From Streptomyces albiflavescens (lineage in GTDB: Bacteria; Actinomycetota; Actinomycetes; Streptomycetales; Streptomycetaceae), in the NCBI RefSeq assembly GCF_014645835.1, contig NZ_BMMM01000007.1:88699-152698 (forward strand): DNA of 64,000 nucleotides, in the 5' to 3' direction. Below are positions 50,353 to 59,111 of this stretch, in pieces (the first letter of the stretch is position 1; every line of letters starts with the position of its first letter). Made by a program: the position numbers and the translations under genes. A model generated the notes under the pieces. That model worked only from the letters and a program-made list of their open reading frames with translations, was not told the DNA's origin and made no database searches.

Positions 50353-51177
50353 ATGCCCGCTCCCCGCACCGTTCTGCTCACCGGCGCCGCCGGCGGACTC
50401 GGCACCCTGATGCGGGGACTGCTGCCGAAGTACGGCTACGAGCTGCGCCTCCTCGACATGCTCCCCATCGAGGGCGAGCCGGACGCGATCACCGCGGACC
50501 TGTCCGACAAGGCGGCGCTGCGCGAGGCGGTACGGGGCGTCGACGCGATCGTCCACCTCGCCGGCATCTCCCTGGAAGCCTCCTTCGAGAAGATCCTCAA
50601 GGCGAACATCGAGGGGACGTACAACCTGTACGAGGCGGCCCGTGAGGAGGGCGTACGCCGGATCGTCTTCGCCTCGTCGAACCACGCGGTGGGCTTCACC
50701 CCGCGCCCCCAGGGCGACGCCCCCTTCGACGACAGCGCCCTCATCCCGATCGACACCCCGCGCCGCCCGGACACCTTCTACGGCCTGTCCAAGTCCTTCG
50801 GCGAGGACCTGGCCCAGTTCTACTGGGACAAGCACGGCCAGGAGACGGTCTCGGTCCGCATCGGTTCCTGCTTCGCGGAGCCCACGAGCGTGCGCATGCT
50901 CTCGGTCTGGATGAGCCCCGAGGACGGCGCCCGCCTCTTCCACGCCGCGCTGACCGCCGAGGGCGTCGGGCATACGGTCGTCTACGGCTCGTCCGCCAAC
51001 ACCCGCCTGTGGTGGGACCTCTCGACGGCCCGGGCGCTGGGCTACGAGCCGCAGGACGACTCCGAGCCGTACGCCGAGAAGCTCATCGCCGAGCAGGGCG
51101 AGCTCGACCCGGGCAACCCGGACCACGCCCATCTGGGCGGCCACTTCACCACGCACCCGCCGATCTGGCCCTACTGA
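50353..51177 (+). CDS. udh: Uronate dehydrogenase (NAD+)
   Basis: Short-chain dehydrogenase/epimerase-fold enzyme of 274 residues that oxidises galacturonate or glucuronate to the aldaro-lactone. The NAD loop is LLTGAAGGLG, the catalytic pair is Tyr143-Lys147 in FYGLSKSFG, and family-specific stretches are FASSNHAVGF and RIGSCFAEP. Length is close to that of known Udh enzymes. GAGGAG precedes the ATG. It is the entry step for pectin-derived galacturonate; no aldarolactonase or galactarate dehydratase gene was seen in the window. Confidence 0.88.
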   Translation: MPAPRTVLLTGAAGGLGTLMRGLLPKYGYELRLLDMLPIEGEPDAITADLSDKAALREAVRGVDAIVHLAGISLEASFEKILKANIEGTYNLYEAAREEGVRRIVFASSNHAVGFTPRPQGDAPFDDSALIPIDTPRRPDTFYGLSKSFGEDLAQFYWDKHGQETVSVRIGSCFAEPTSVRMLSVWMSPEDGARLFHAALTAEGVGHTVVYGSSANTRLWWDLSTARALGYEPQDDSEPYAEKLIAEQGELDPGNPDHAHLGGHFTTHPPIWPY

Positions 51178-51450
51178 CGGCACGGCGAGAGCAGCACACA
51201 GGGCGGACGGGCACCGAACGGGCCCGCCCGCTCCCGTGTTCGGGCACAGGCCGTGCCCGATCCCACCTCCCCACCCGCTCCGTCCCAGGTCCGCCGCGGG
51301 CACCCGTAGCGCGAAACAGGCACAGCCGGGCATCATCGGGCAAGTAACAGGCCTGGTCAGTGGCCGATACCCGCTGTAGAACTTCCCTCAAGGCCCCACC
51401 GGGCCCGAACGGGCAGAGTGCGACGGAGCGCGAGGGAGCAGGTGACGACC

Positions 51451-52221
51451 ATGACGGCGATGACGGCGGAGGAACGACAGCGCGAGATCGTCCTGGCCGC
51501 GCGCCGCACGGGCTCGGTCGACGTCACCGCGCTCGCCGCCGAGCTGGGCGTCGCCAAGGAGACCGTACGGCGGGATCTGCGCACCCTGGAGGACCACGGT
51601 CTGGTGCGCCGCACGCACGGCGGCGCCTACCCCGTGGAGAGCGCCGGCTTCGAGACCACGCTCGCCTTCCGCACCACGAGCCATGTGCCCGAGAAGCGCC
51701 GGATCGCGGCCGCGGCCGCGGAGCTGCTCGGGGACGCCGAGACGATCTTCGTCGACGAGGGGTTCACTCCGCAGCTCATCGCCGAGGCGCTGCCCCGGGA
51801 CCGGCCGCTGACGGTGGTCACCGCGTCCCTGGCCTCGGCGGGCGTGCTCGCCGAGGCCGACAACACGAGCGTCCTGCTGCTCGGCGGCCGGGTCCGCCCC
51901 GGCACGCTGGCGACAGTGGACCACTGGACGACGAAGATGCTCTCCGGCTTCGTCATCGACCTCGCCTACATCGGCGCCAACGGCATCTCCCGCGAGCACG
52001 GCCTCACGACGCCCGACCCGGCGGTCAGCGAGGTCAAGGCGCAAGCGATCCGGGCCTCCCGGCGCACGGTCTTCGCCGGCGTGCACACCAAGTTCGGGGC
52101 GGTCAGCTTCTGCCGCTTCGCCGACATCAGCGCCCTGGAAGCGATCGTCACGAGCACGCTTCTCCCGGCGTCCGAGGCACACCGCTACTCCTTGCAAGGC
52201 CCTCAGGTCATTCGCGTCTGA
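51451..52221 (+). CDS. DeoR/GlpR-family regulator
   Basis: A 256-residue repressor. The N-terminal DeoR helix-turn-helix is DVTALAAELGVAKETVRRDLRTL; shorter form here: LGVAKETVRRDL, followed by the HGGAYP signature. The sugar-phosphate-binding domain includes IFVDEGFTPQLIAEAL and DLAYIGANGIS. The ATG at 51451 was chosen; a GTG at 51442 in frame is possible. It lies 110 bases before a polyol-type ABC importer and an alcohol dehydrogenase, its probable targets. Confidence 0.9.
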   Translation: MTAMTAEERQREIVLAARRTGSVDVTALAAELGVAKETVRRDLRTLEDHGLVRRTHGGAYPVESAGFETTLAFRTTSHVPEKRRIAAAAAELLGDAETIFVDEGFTPQLIAEALPRDRPLTVVTASLASAGVLAEADNTSVLLLGGRVRPGTLATVDHWTTKMLSGFVIDLAYIGANGISREHGLTTPDPAVSEVKAQAIRASRRTVFAGVHTKFGAVSFCRFADISALEAIVTSTLLPASEAHRYSLQGPQVIRV

Positions 52222-52265
52222 AAACCAAACCGCCCCCCACCCTCGCGTCCGAAAAGCCAGACTCG

Positions 52266-52278
52266 CGTACTTCGTAGG
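52266..52278 (+). promoter_or_regulatory. GntR-operator-like site before the polyol importer
   Basis: CGTACTTCGTAGG matches 12 of 13 bases of the dyad CGTACTTCGTACG in the GntR promoter at 46157. It lies 53 bases before the binding-protein start. It could be a cross-regulated site or chance. Confidence 0.4.
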
Positions 52279-52331
52279 GCACCCCTTGCCCGCATGTACC
52301 CTCTATCTCCCCATACGTCCAGGAGTGATCC

Positions 52332-53702
52332 ATGCGAACCCCGAGCCGACGGAGGCCGCGCGCACTGCTCGCCGCGGCCGCCGCAGGGACGCTGCTCACC
52401 CCGCTGCTCTCCGGCTGCTGGACCGGAGCGGGTGGCGCGGGCTCCGGAGGCAACTCCATCAACGTCCTGATGGTCAACAACCCGCAGATGGTGGAGTTGC
52501 AGAAGCTCACCAAGGCCCACTTCACCAAAGAGACCGGCATCAAGGTCAACTTCACCGTCCTGCCGGAGAACGACGTCCGCGACAAGATCAGTCAGGACTT
52601 CGCCAACCAGGCGGGCCAGTACGACGTCGCCACGCTGTCCAACTACGAGATACCGATATACGCCAGGAACGGCTGGCTGCACGAGATGGACTCGTACGTA
52701 CGCCAGGACAGCGCGTACGACGAGCAGGACATCCTGAAGCCCATGCGGCAGTCCCTGACCGCCGACGACGGGAAGCTCTACGGACAGCCGTTCTACGGCG
52801 AGTCGTCCTTCCTGATGTACCGCAAGGACGTGTTCGCCAAGAAGGGCCTGACGATGCCCGCGCATCCCACCTGGGAGCAGGTGGGCACGCTCGCCGCCGA
52901 GGCCGACGGCGCCGAGTCCGGCATGAAGGGCATCTGCCTGCGCGGCCTGCCGGGCTGGGGGGAGCTGATGGCACCGCTCACCACCGTCGTGAACACCTTC
53001 GGCGGCACCTGGTTCGACAAGGACTGGAAGGCCCGCCTCGACTCCCCCGAGTTCGAGAAGGCGACGAAGTTCTATGTGGACCTCGTCCGCAAACACGGCG
53101 AGTCCGGCGCCGCCCAGTCCGGCTTCGCCGAGTGCCTCAACAACATGACCCAGGGCAAGACGGCCATGTGGTACGACGCCACCTCCGCCGCCGGTTCGCT
53201 GGAGGCGTCCGACTCCCCGGTCAAGGGCAAGATCGGCTACGTACCCGCGCCGGTCGACAAGACGCAGTCCTCCGGCTGGCTCTACACCTGGGCCTGGGGC
53301 CTGCAGAAGGCCTCGCACAACTCGGGCAAGGCCTGGAAGTTCATCTCCTGGGCCTCCAGCAAGAAGTACGAGCAGCTGGTCGGCGACACGATCGGCTGGT
53401 CCGACGTCCCGGCCGGCAAGCGCGCCTCGACCTACGCGAACGCCGCCTACGTCAAGGAGGCCGCGGCCTTCCAGGCCACGACGCGCGACGCCATCGAGGG
53501 CGCCCGGCCGCGCGACCCGGGGGTGCAGCCACGCCCCGCGCCCGGCATCCAGTTCGTCGGCATCCCCGAGTTCACCGATCTCGGCACCAAGGTCTCGCAG
53601 GAGATCAGTGCGGCCATCGCCGGACGCCAGTCCGTCGAGTCGGCCCTGAGCACGTCCCAGAAGCTCGCCGAGAAGATCTCCAAGGAGTACGAGGGACGAT
53701 GA
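52332..53702 (+). CDS. Sugar/polyol ABC transporter substrate-binding lipoprotein
   Basis: A 456-residue binding protein. Signal peptide with lipobox LLSGC (Cys29). Family 1 features: MVNNPQMVELQKLTKAHFTKE, DVATLSNYEIPIYARNGWLHEM and ESSFLMYRKDVFAKKGL, the first of these quoted in two overlapping parts (MVNNPQMVEL, TKAHFTKETG). It resembles sorbitol/mannitol-type receptors. AGGAGTG precedes the ATG. It is first in a four-gene chain with 4-base overlaps, under the DeoR gene upstream. Confidence 0.88.
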   Translation: MRTPSRRRPRALLAAAAAGTLLTPLLSGCWTGAGGAGSGGNSINVLMVNNPQMVELQKLTKAHFTKETGIKVNFTVLPENDVRDKISQDFANQAGQYDVATLSNYEIPIYARNGWLHEMDSYVRQDSAYDEQDILKPMRQSLTADDGKLYGQPFYGESSFLMYRKDVFAKKGLTMPAHPTWEQVGTLAAEADGAESGMKGICLRGLPGWGELMAPLTTVVNTFGGTWFDKDWKARLDSPEFEKATKFYVDLVRKHGESGAAQSGFAECLNNMTQGKTAMWYDATSAAGSLEASDSPVKGKIGYVPAPVDKTQSSGWLYTWAWGLQKASHNSGKAWKFISWASSKKYEQLVGDTIGWSDVPAGKRASTYANAAYVKEAAAFQATTRDAIEGARPRDPGVQPRPAPGIQFVGIPEFTDLGTKVSQEISAAIAGRQSVESALSTSQKLAEKISKEYEGR

Positions 53703-54637
53703 CCGCCACGACAACGGCCCCGCTGGCCGCCCCCTCCGTACGCGCCGCCCGCCGCCCCTCCGGCCGGATGCGCGCCTGGGCCACCCGCGCCCCGCTCCTC
53801 CCCGCCCTGATCTTCATGATCGCCGTGACCCAGCTCCCCTTCGTGGCCACGCTGGTGATCTCCTTCTTCGACTGGAACGCCCTCTACCCGAAGGCACGCC
53901 ACTTCACGGGCCTCGGCAACTACTCGGACGTACTGACCGATCCCGACCTGCGCCACTCCGTCTGGACGACGATCCTGCTGACCGTCACCGTGGTTCTCGT
54001 CAGCCTGGTCCTCGGCCTGGTCCTGGCGCTGCTCCTGGACCGGAAGTTCCGCGGCCGGGGCATCGTCCGTACGCTCCTGATCGCACCGTTCCTGGTGGTC
54101 CCGGTGGCCGCGGCCCTGCTCTGGAAACATGTGCTCTACAACCCCGAGTACGGCCTCCTGAACGGCCTGCTGCACTACGTGGGCGGCCCCCAGCCGGACT
54201 GGATCTCCCACACCCCACTGCTCGCGGTCGAGGCCTCCCTCGTCTGGCAGTGGACGCCCTTCATGATGCTGATCCTGCTCGCGGGCCTGCAGAGCCGCTC
54301 CCACGAACAGATCGAGGCCGCGAAGGTGGACGGCGCGAGCGACTGGCAGATCTTCCGCCATCTCACCCTCCCCCACCTGCGCCGTTACCTCGAACTGGGC
54401 GCGCTCCTGGGCTCGATCTACATCGTCCAGAACTTCGACGCGGTGTTCACGATCACCTCCGGCGGCCTCGGCACCGCGAACCTCCCCTACACCGTCTACC
54501 AGAGCTTCTACCAGGCCCACGAGAACGGCCTCGCCTCGGCCGCGGGCGTCCTGGTCGTCATCGGCTCGATCATCATCGCGACCTTCGCCCTGCGTGTGGT
54601 GTCGTCCCTGTTCCGCGAGGAGGTGTCCCGCGCATGA
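53699..54637 (+). CDS. Sugar/polyol ABC transporter permease 1
   Basis: A 312-residue MalF-type permease with six predicted helices and the EAA loop QIEAAKVDGASDWQIFRHL. The ATG overlaps the receptor stop (ATGA). It works with the next permease and a shared ATPase encoded elsewhere. Confidence 0.92.
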   Translation: MTATTTAPLAAPSVRAARRPSGRMRAWATRAPLLPALIFMIAVTQLPFVATLVISFFDWNALYPKARHFTGLGNYSDVLTDPDLRHSVWTTILLTVTVVLVSLVLGLVLALLLDRKFRGRGIVRTLLIAPFLVVPVAAALLWKHVLYNPEYGLLNGLLHYVGGPQPDWISHTPLLAVEASLVWQWTPFMMLILLAGLQSRSHEQIEAAKVDGASDWQIFRHLTLPHLRRYLELGALLGSIYIVQNFDAVFTITSGGLGTANLPYTVYQSFYQAHENGLASAAGVLVVIGSIIIATFALRVVSSLFREEVSRA

Positions 54638-55485
54638 GCGCCACCGCGATACGAGTACGTCCCCGCCGCACCCGGGGAGCGGGCCTGGGCCTGGCGGCCT
54701 GGCTGGCCGGAGTCGTCTTCTTCCTGCCCATCGCCTGGATGGCTCTGACGTCGTTCCACTCGGAGTCCGACGCGGCGACCAACCCGCCGTCCTTCGGCGC
54801 CGCTCTCACCCTCGACGGCTACCGGGAGTTCTTCGGCACGGGAGGCGGCGCGAGCCCGTGGCCCGCGTTGATCAACTCGACGGTGGCGTCGCTGGTCTCG
54901 ACGCTCTGCGTCCTCCTCCTGGCCTTCCCGGCGGCGTACGCGCTCTCCATCCGCCCGGTGAAGAAGTGGACGGACGTCCTGTTCTTCTTCCTCTCGACGA
55001 AGATGCTGCCCGTGGTGGCGGGGCTGCTGCCCATCTATCTCTTCGCGAAGAACACCGGAATGCTGGACAACATCTGGCTGCTGGTCATCCTCTACACCTC
55101 CATGAACCTGCCGATCGCGGTGTGGATGATGCAGTCCTTCCTCGCCGAGGTCCCGGTGGCGGTGATCGAGGCGGCTCAGATAGATGGCGCCAGGCTCCCC
55201 ACGATCCTCGCGCGTGTGGTGGCGCCGATAGCCCTTCCCGGCATCGCCGCGACGGCCCTGATCTGTTTCATCTTCAGCTGGAACGAGCTGTTGTTCGCCC
55301 GAGTCCTGACCGGCGTGGTCGCGGAGACCGCCCCCGTCTTCCTGACCGGCTTCATCACGAGCCAGGGCCTGTTCCTGGCGAAGGTGTGCGCCGCGTCGCT
55401 CGTCATCTCCCTGCCGGTGCTCGCCGCGGGGTTCGCCGCCCAGGACAAGCTGGTCCAGGGCCTGTCACTGGGAGCCGTGAAATGA
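54634..55485 (+). CDS. Sugar/polyol ABC transporter permease 2
   Basis: A 283-residue MalG-type permease, with FLPIAWMALTSFHSE in the first helix region and EAA loop VIEAAQIDGARLPTIL. Overlaps permease 1 and the dehydrogenase by four bases each. No ATP-binding gene follows, so an MsiK-like ATPase is likely. Confidence 0.92.
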   Translation: MSATAIRVRPRRTRGAGLGLAAWLAGVVFFLPIAWMALTSFHSESDAATNPPSFGAALTLDGYREFFGTGGGASPWPALINSTVASLVSTLCVLLLAFPAAYALSIRPVKKWTDVLFFFLSTKMLPVVAGLLPIYLFAKNTGMLDNIWLLVILYTSMNLPIAVWMMQSFLAEVPVAVIEAAQIDGARLPTILARVVAPIALPGIAATALICFIFSWNELLFARVLTGVVAETAPVFLTGFITSQGLFLAKVCAASLVISLPVLAAGFAAQDKLVQGLSLGAVK

Positions 55486-56471
55486 AGGCCGCCGTCATCG
55501 AGTCCGTGGGCCGCGCCGTCGTCGCCGAGGTCCCGGACCCGACGCCAGGGCCCCGCGAGGTCGTCGTCGAGGTCGCCGCCTGTGGCCTCTGCGGCACCGA
55601 TCTGCACATCCTTCAGGGTGAGTTCGCCCCCAAGCTGCCGATCGTGCCGGGGCACGAGTTCGCGGGCGAGGTGGTCGGGGTCGGCACCCAGGTCACCGAA
55701 GTCTCGGTCGGCGACCGCGTGGCCGTGGACCCGTCCCTCTACTGCTACGAATGCCGCTACTGCCGTACGGGCCACAACAACCTCTGCGAGCGCTGGGCGG
55801 CGATCGGCGTGACGACCGCGGGTGGAGCCGCCCAGTACGCGGTCGCCCCCGTGGCCAACTGCGTCAAGCTCCCCGAGCATGTCCGCACCCAGGACGCGGC
55901 CCTGGTCGAACCGCTCTCCTGCGCGGTACGCGGCTACGACGTCCTGAACTCCCGCCTGGGCGCCCACGTCCTGATCTACGGCTCCGGGACGATGGGCCTG
56001 ATGATGCTGGAACTGGCGAAGCGCACCGGGGCGGCGAGCGTGGACATCGTGGACCTCAACCCGCAGCGGTTGGCCACGGCCCAGCAGCTGGGCGTCTCCG
56101 CTTCCGCGGCCGCCGCCGACGAGCTCGAACGCCCCCAGGGCTGGGACGTCGTCGTCGACGCGACGGGCAACGCGGCGGCGATCCAGGACGGCCTGGGGCG
56201 GGTCGCCAAGGCGGGCACGTTCCTCCAGTTCGGTGTCGCCGACTACGCGACACGGGTGACGATCGACCCGTACCGCATTTACAACCAAGAGATCACGATC
56301 ACCGGCTCCATGGCCGTCCTCCACAGCTTCGAACGCGCGGCGGAACTCTTCGCGACCGGGGTCCTCGACCCGTCCGTCTTCATCAGCGACCGCCTTCCCC
56401 TGACGAGCTACCCCCAGGCCCTGGAACAGTTCGCGTCGGGGGTGGGCAGGAAGATCGTGGTGGTGCCGTAG
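55482..56471 (+). CDS. Zinc-dependent alcohol (polyol) dehydrogenase
   Basis: Medium-chain dehydrogenase of 329 residues. Catalytic zinc ligands are Cys37 in ACGLCGTDLH and His58-Glu59 in VPGHEFAG. The structural-zinc cysteines are in CYECRYCRTGHNNLC. The NAD fold is LIYGSGTMGLMM with an acidic residue (Asp) in VDIVDLNPQR, favouring NAD+. It is the last gene of the importer operon and probably oxidises the imported polyol, as sorbitol or mannitol dehydrogenases do. The exact substrate is unknown. Confidence 0.9.
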   Translation: MKAAVIESVGRAVVAEVPDPTPGPREVVVEVAACGLCGTDLHILQGEFAPKLPIVPGHEFAGEVVGVGTQVTEVSVGDRVAVDPSLYCYECRYCRTGHNNLCERWAAIGVTTAGGAAQYAVAPVANCVKLPEHVRTQDAALVEPLSCAVRGYDVLNSRLGAHVLIYGSGTMGLMMLELAKRTGAASVDIVDLNPQRLATAQQLGVSASAAAADELERPQGWDVVVDATGNAAAIQDGLGRVAKAGTFLQFGVADYATRVTIDPYRIYNQEITITGSMAVLHSFERAAELFATGVLDPSVFISDRLPLTSYPQALEQFASGVGRKIVVVP

Positions 56472-56478
56472 GGGTTTC

Positions 56479-56613
56479 TCGCCCCCTCCGCCCCTGCTCG
56501 GCCCGTACCTGGGGACTGCGCCCCCGAAAAGGGGCGCGGGGAACTGCGCGACAAGCCCCACTCACCCACAGCCGAAGGCTGGATACGGGACGGGCAGGGG
56601 CGAAGGGGGCGAA
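56479..56613. repeat. Dispersed palindromic element
   Basis: Outer arms at about 56479-56506 and 56585-56613 are near complements and match the outer arms of copy B at 7659. The core holds CCCCGAAAAGGGG with the GCGCGGGGAACTGCGCGAC tail, in which the inner part is inverted relative to copy B. It begins eight bases after the dehydrogenase stop codon. Confidence 0.78.
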
Positions 56614-56690
56614 AACCACCCCACCCGCACCCCCACCAACAACTCCTTGGGTAAGGGAACGGTAAAGCGCCCCCGCTCGTTACCTCAGGC

Positions 56691-57908
56691 ATGACAGCTA
56701 TGACCCCCGGCTCGAACATCCCTCTCCCCGTCACCCGCGTGACGGTGGACGTCGCCGCCCCGGTGCGGCTCGACGTATCGAGCCTGCTGCTCACCGCCGA
56801 CGGCAAGGTGCGCTCCGACGACGACTTCATCTTCTACAACCAGCCCGCCGGCCCGGGCGTGACGTACCGCTCGGGCGGCGGCACGGCCCCCGACGCGATC
56901 ACGGTCGACACGACCTCCGTCCCCCCGGGCATCGAGAAGATCGTCGTCACGGCGAGTCCGGACGCGGCGGGCCAGACCTTCCAGGGCATCGAACCCACAG
57001 CCACCATCCGCAACGCGGACGACAACGCGGTGCTCGCGACCTTCACCCCGCCCCGGCTGGGCACGGAGACGGCCCTGGTGATCGTCGAGATCTACCTGCG
57101 CAACGGCGCATGGAAGGCCCGAGCGGTCGGCCAGGGCTACGCGAACGGCCTGGCGGGCATCGCCACGGACTTCGGCGTAACCGTGGAAGAACCGGCCCCG
57201 ACAGCCGCACCGGCCCCGGTCCCCGCCCAGCCGATCACCCCGCCCGCCCCGACGATGCAGCCCCCGGTCACCCCGCCGGCCCCGCCCGCTCCCCCCGCCC
57301 CCGCGGCGGCAGCCGCCCCGGCGCCCTCCGGCAAGATCAACCTCGACAAGGGCCGGGTGAGCCTCCAGAAGAACCAGACCGTCTCCCTGGTCAAGGGCGG
57401 CCGCCCGCTCCTCTCCCAGGTCAAGATGGGCCTCGGCTGGGAGCCCGCGTACCGCGGCAAGGACATCGACCTGGACGCCTCGGTCATCGCGTACGGCCCG
57501 CAGCGCAACCACATCGACAGCTGCTACTTCGGCAAGCTGTCGATCGTGAACGGCGCGATCAAGCACTCCGGCGACAACCTCACGGGCGAGGGCGGAGGCG
57601 ACGACGAGGTGATCGTGGTGGACCTCGGCCGTCTCCCCCAGGACGTCACCGGCCTGGTCTTCACGGTCAACTCCTTCTCCGGCCAGAAGTTCACCGAGGT
57701 CGCCAAGGCCTACTGCCGCCTCCTCGACGCCGCGACCGGCGAGGAACTGGTCCGCTTCGACCTCACCAACGCCGAGCCCCAGACCGGCGTCATGATGGCC
57801 AAGCTCATCAAGCAGTTCTCCGGCGAGTGGGAGATGACGGCCATGGGCGACTTCGTGAAGTCGCGCACGGTCCGCGGCATGGTGAAGCCGGCGGCTCAAG
57901 CGCTATAG
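56691..57908 (+). CDS. TerD-family protein with two TerD domains
   Basis: A 405-residue cytoplasmic protein. The N-terminal part (about 10-165) is a TerD-like calcium-binding domain with DGKVRSDDDFIFYNQP. A Pro/Ala linker (about 165-215) leads to a second, canonical TerD domain with MGLGWEPAYRGKDIDLDASV, GKLSIVNGAIKHSGDNLTGEG and DDEVIVVDL, quoted in separate parts. TerD proteins are linked to tellurite, phage and membrane-stress responses. Two ATGs at the start are close together; the first is used. No other ter genes are nearby. Confidence 0.88.
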   Translation: MTAMTPGSNIPLPVTRVTVDVAAPVRLDVSSLLLTADGKVRSDDDFIFYNQPAGPGVTYRSGGGTAPDAITVDTTSVPPGIEKIVVTASPDAAGQTFQGIEPTATIRNADDNAVLATFTPPRLGTETALVIVEIYLRNGAWKARAVGQGYANGLAGIATDFGVTVEEPAPTAAPAPVPAQPITPPAPTMQPPVTPPAPPAPPAPAAAAAPAPSGKINLDKGRVSLQKNQTVSLVKGGRPLLSQVKMGLGWEPAYRGKDIDLDASVIAYGPQRNHIDSCYFGKLSIVNGAIKHSGDNLTGEGGGDDEVIVVDLGRLPQDVTGLVFTVNSFSGQKFTEVAKAYCRLLDAATGEELVRFDLTNAEPQTGVMMAKLIKQFSGEWEMTAMGDFVKSRTVRGMVKPAAQAL

Positions 57909-58147
57909 GGCCTGTCGTCACATTCCCGTTGTCGCCCGAAGGGCGGCGCACGGGCGCGCCGAACGGCGCACAAGAGGCAGCCGGCGGTGGGGACTTGAGG
58001 TCACCACCGCCGTGCTTCATGTCCGGTGGCATCTCGCGCCGTTCCCCCTCCGCGGTACCCGCCATTGTCCTACTCTGCTCAGTCCGGGCACCCGGCGGCG
58101 GGCCACACCGAGGTGGCCGTCGTCCGCACGCACCTGACGGGGGGTAG

Positions 58148-58414
58148 ATGGATCCCGCTGCCATTGGCGCTCGGCTCGCGTCGAGCGTGGTCGCACCGCT
58201 GATCAAGAAGTTGTTCGTGGCCGAGGGGCCCGGAGCGGGGCTGGTCGACAAGCCCGTACGCATCGCGAGCCTCGTCTCGTTCACGGGCGAGAAACGCGTC
58301 CTGTCCGACCTCGACCTGCAGAAGATCGCCAAGGAACTGGTCAGCCGCGGCACGCCGAGAGCACGCACCGAACGCCGCTCCTTCTTCCACGGAGATCCAT
58401 CAGAAACCCCCTAG
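58148..58414 (+). pseudogene. Short ORF resembling the N-terminal helical domain of NACHT proteins
   Basis: An 88-residue frame with GGGGGT before the ATG. MDPAAIGARLASSVVAPLIK, then LFVAEGPGAGLVDKPVRI and SLVSFTGEKRVL, strongly resembles the NNH1-type N-terminal domain of actinobacterial NACHT (STAND NTPase) proteins, which continue for several hundred more residues. Here it runs out after about 66 residues into SRGTPRARTERR and ends in the 3-prime-end motif of the opposing gene. No NTPase or repeat domain is left. It is probably a remnant of a defence or signalling gene; a stand-alone adaptor is possible. Confidence 0.55.
58390..58414 (-). repeat. 3-prime-end motif after the TetR stop codon
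   Basis: On the minus strand the 25-base word CTAGGGGGTTTCTGATGGA plus TCTCCG begins at the TAG stop of the TetR gene. It is identical to 23916-23940. Confidence 0.8.
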
Positions 58415-58977
58415 GGCCGCAGCCCCTCCGTCAGCAACGACACATACCGGCGAATGTACTTCCCCTGCCCATTCGCCAGCTCCGACGCGGTGGCCACCCC
58501 GTGCGCCAGCCGCAGTACCTCGATCGGCTCCACATCCGCCCGCAGCGTCCCCTCCCGCTGAGCCGCACCGACCAGCCGCGTGGCCGCGCCCTTCACCGAG
58601 TCCCCGCACGCGGTCAGCACCGGCGAACTCCCGTCCGTGACGGCCGAGCCGAGCAGCGCCTTCAGCCCGCGGATCTGGATCATCCCCTCGCTCAGCTCAT
58701 TGAGCCACTCCACCAGCGCCTCGCCGGGCGACAGCTCCGCCGCGAGCTCGTCCGCGCGCGCGGCGATCGCCTCGATGGTGTCCACGTACACGGCCTCCAA
58801 CAAGGCCTGCCGCGTGGGAAAGTGCCGGTACAGCGTCCCGGACCCCACCCCGGCCCGCTTGGCGATGTCGTCGAGCGACGCACCCTCCCCGTGCTCGGCG
58901 AACGCGACCGTCGCCTCCTTGATCAGCCGCTCATAGTTCCGCCGCGCATCCGCCCGCATCGGCCTGACCTGCGCCAT
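58411..58977 (-). CDS. TetR-family repressor
   Basis: A 188-residue regulator. The N-terminal helix-turn-helix is ASLDDIAKRAGVGSGTLYRHF followed by PTRQALLEAVY; quoted shorter as AGVGSGTLYRHFPTRQ. The C-terminal ligand domain is all-helical. It diverges from an MFS efflux gene across a 134-base region that carries a large inverted repeat, its likely operator. It probably represses both genes until the pump substrate binds. Confidence 0.92.
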   Translation of the reverse strand: MAQVRPMRADARRNYERLIKEATVAFAEHGEGASLDDIAKRAGVGSGTLYRHFPTRQALLEAVYVDTIEAIAARADELAAELSPGEALVEWLNELSEGMIQIRGLKALLGSAVTDGSSPVLTACGDSVKGAATRLVGAAQREGTLRADVEPIEVLRLAHGVATASELANGQGKYIRRYVSLLTEGLRP

Positions 58978-58988
58978 TCAGATACTCC

Positions 58989-59048
58989 TTGCCAACCGGG
59001 GACTCTCTCCGTATCTTACCGAGGACTAAACGGAGACAGTCCCCGGTT
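58989..59048. promoter_or_regulatory. TetR/MFS divergent promoter with paired operators
   Basis: Two 19-base arms (58994-59012 and 59030-59048) are reverse complements with one mismatch, AACCGGGGACTCTCTCCGT on the left. Each arm is itself an imperfect dyad of form CGGrGA-N3-TCyCCG. The left arm fills the spacer of a plus-strand promoter, -35 TTGCCA (58989-58994), 17 bases, -10 TATCTT (59012-59017). A minus-strand -10 TAAGAT overlaps the centre, with its -35 region under the right arm. Confidence 0.78.
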
Positions 59049-59111
59049 ATCCGGCGGGCAGTCCGCGCTGCCCGCACACACCCACTGGGGACACGAGACA
59101 GGGAGCATCCC

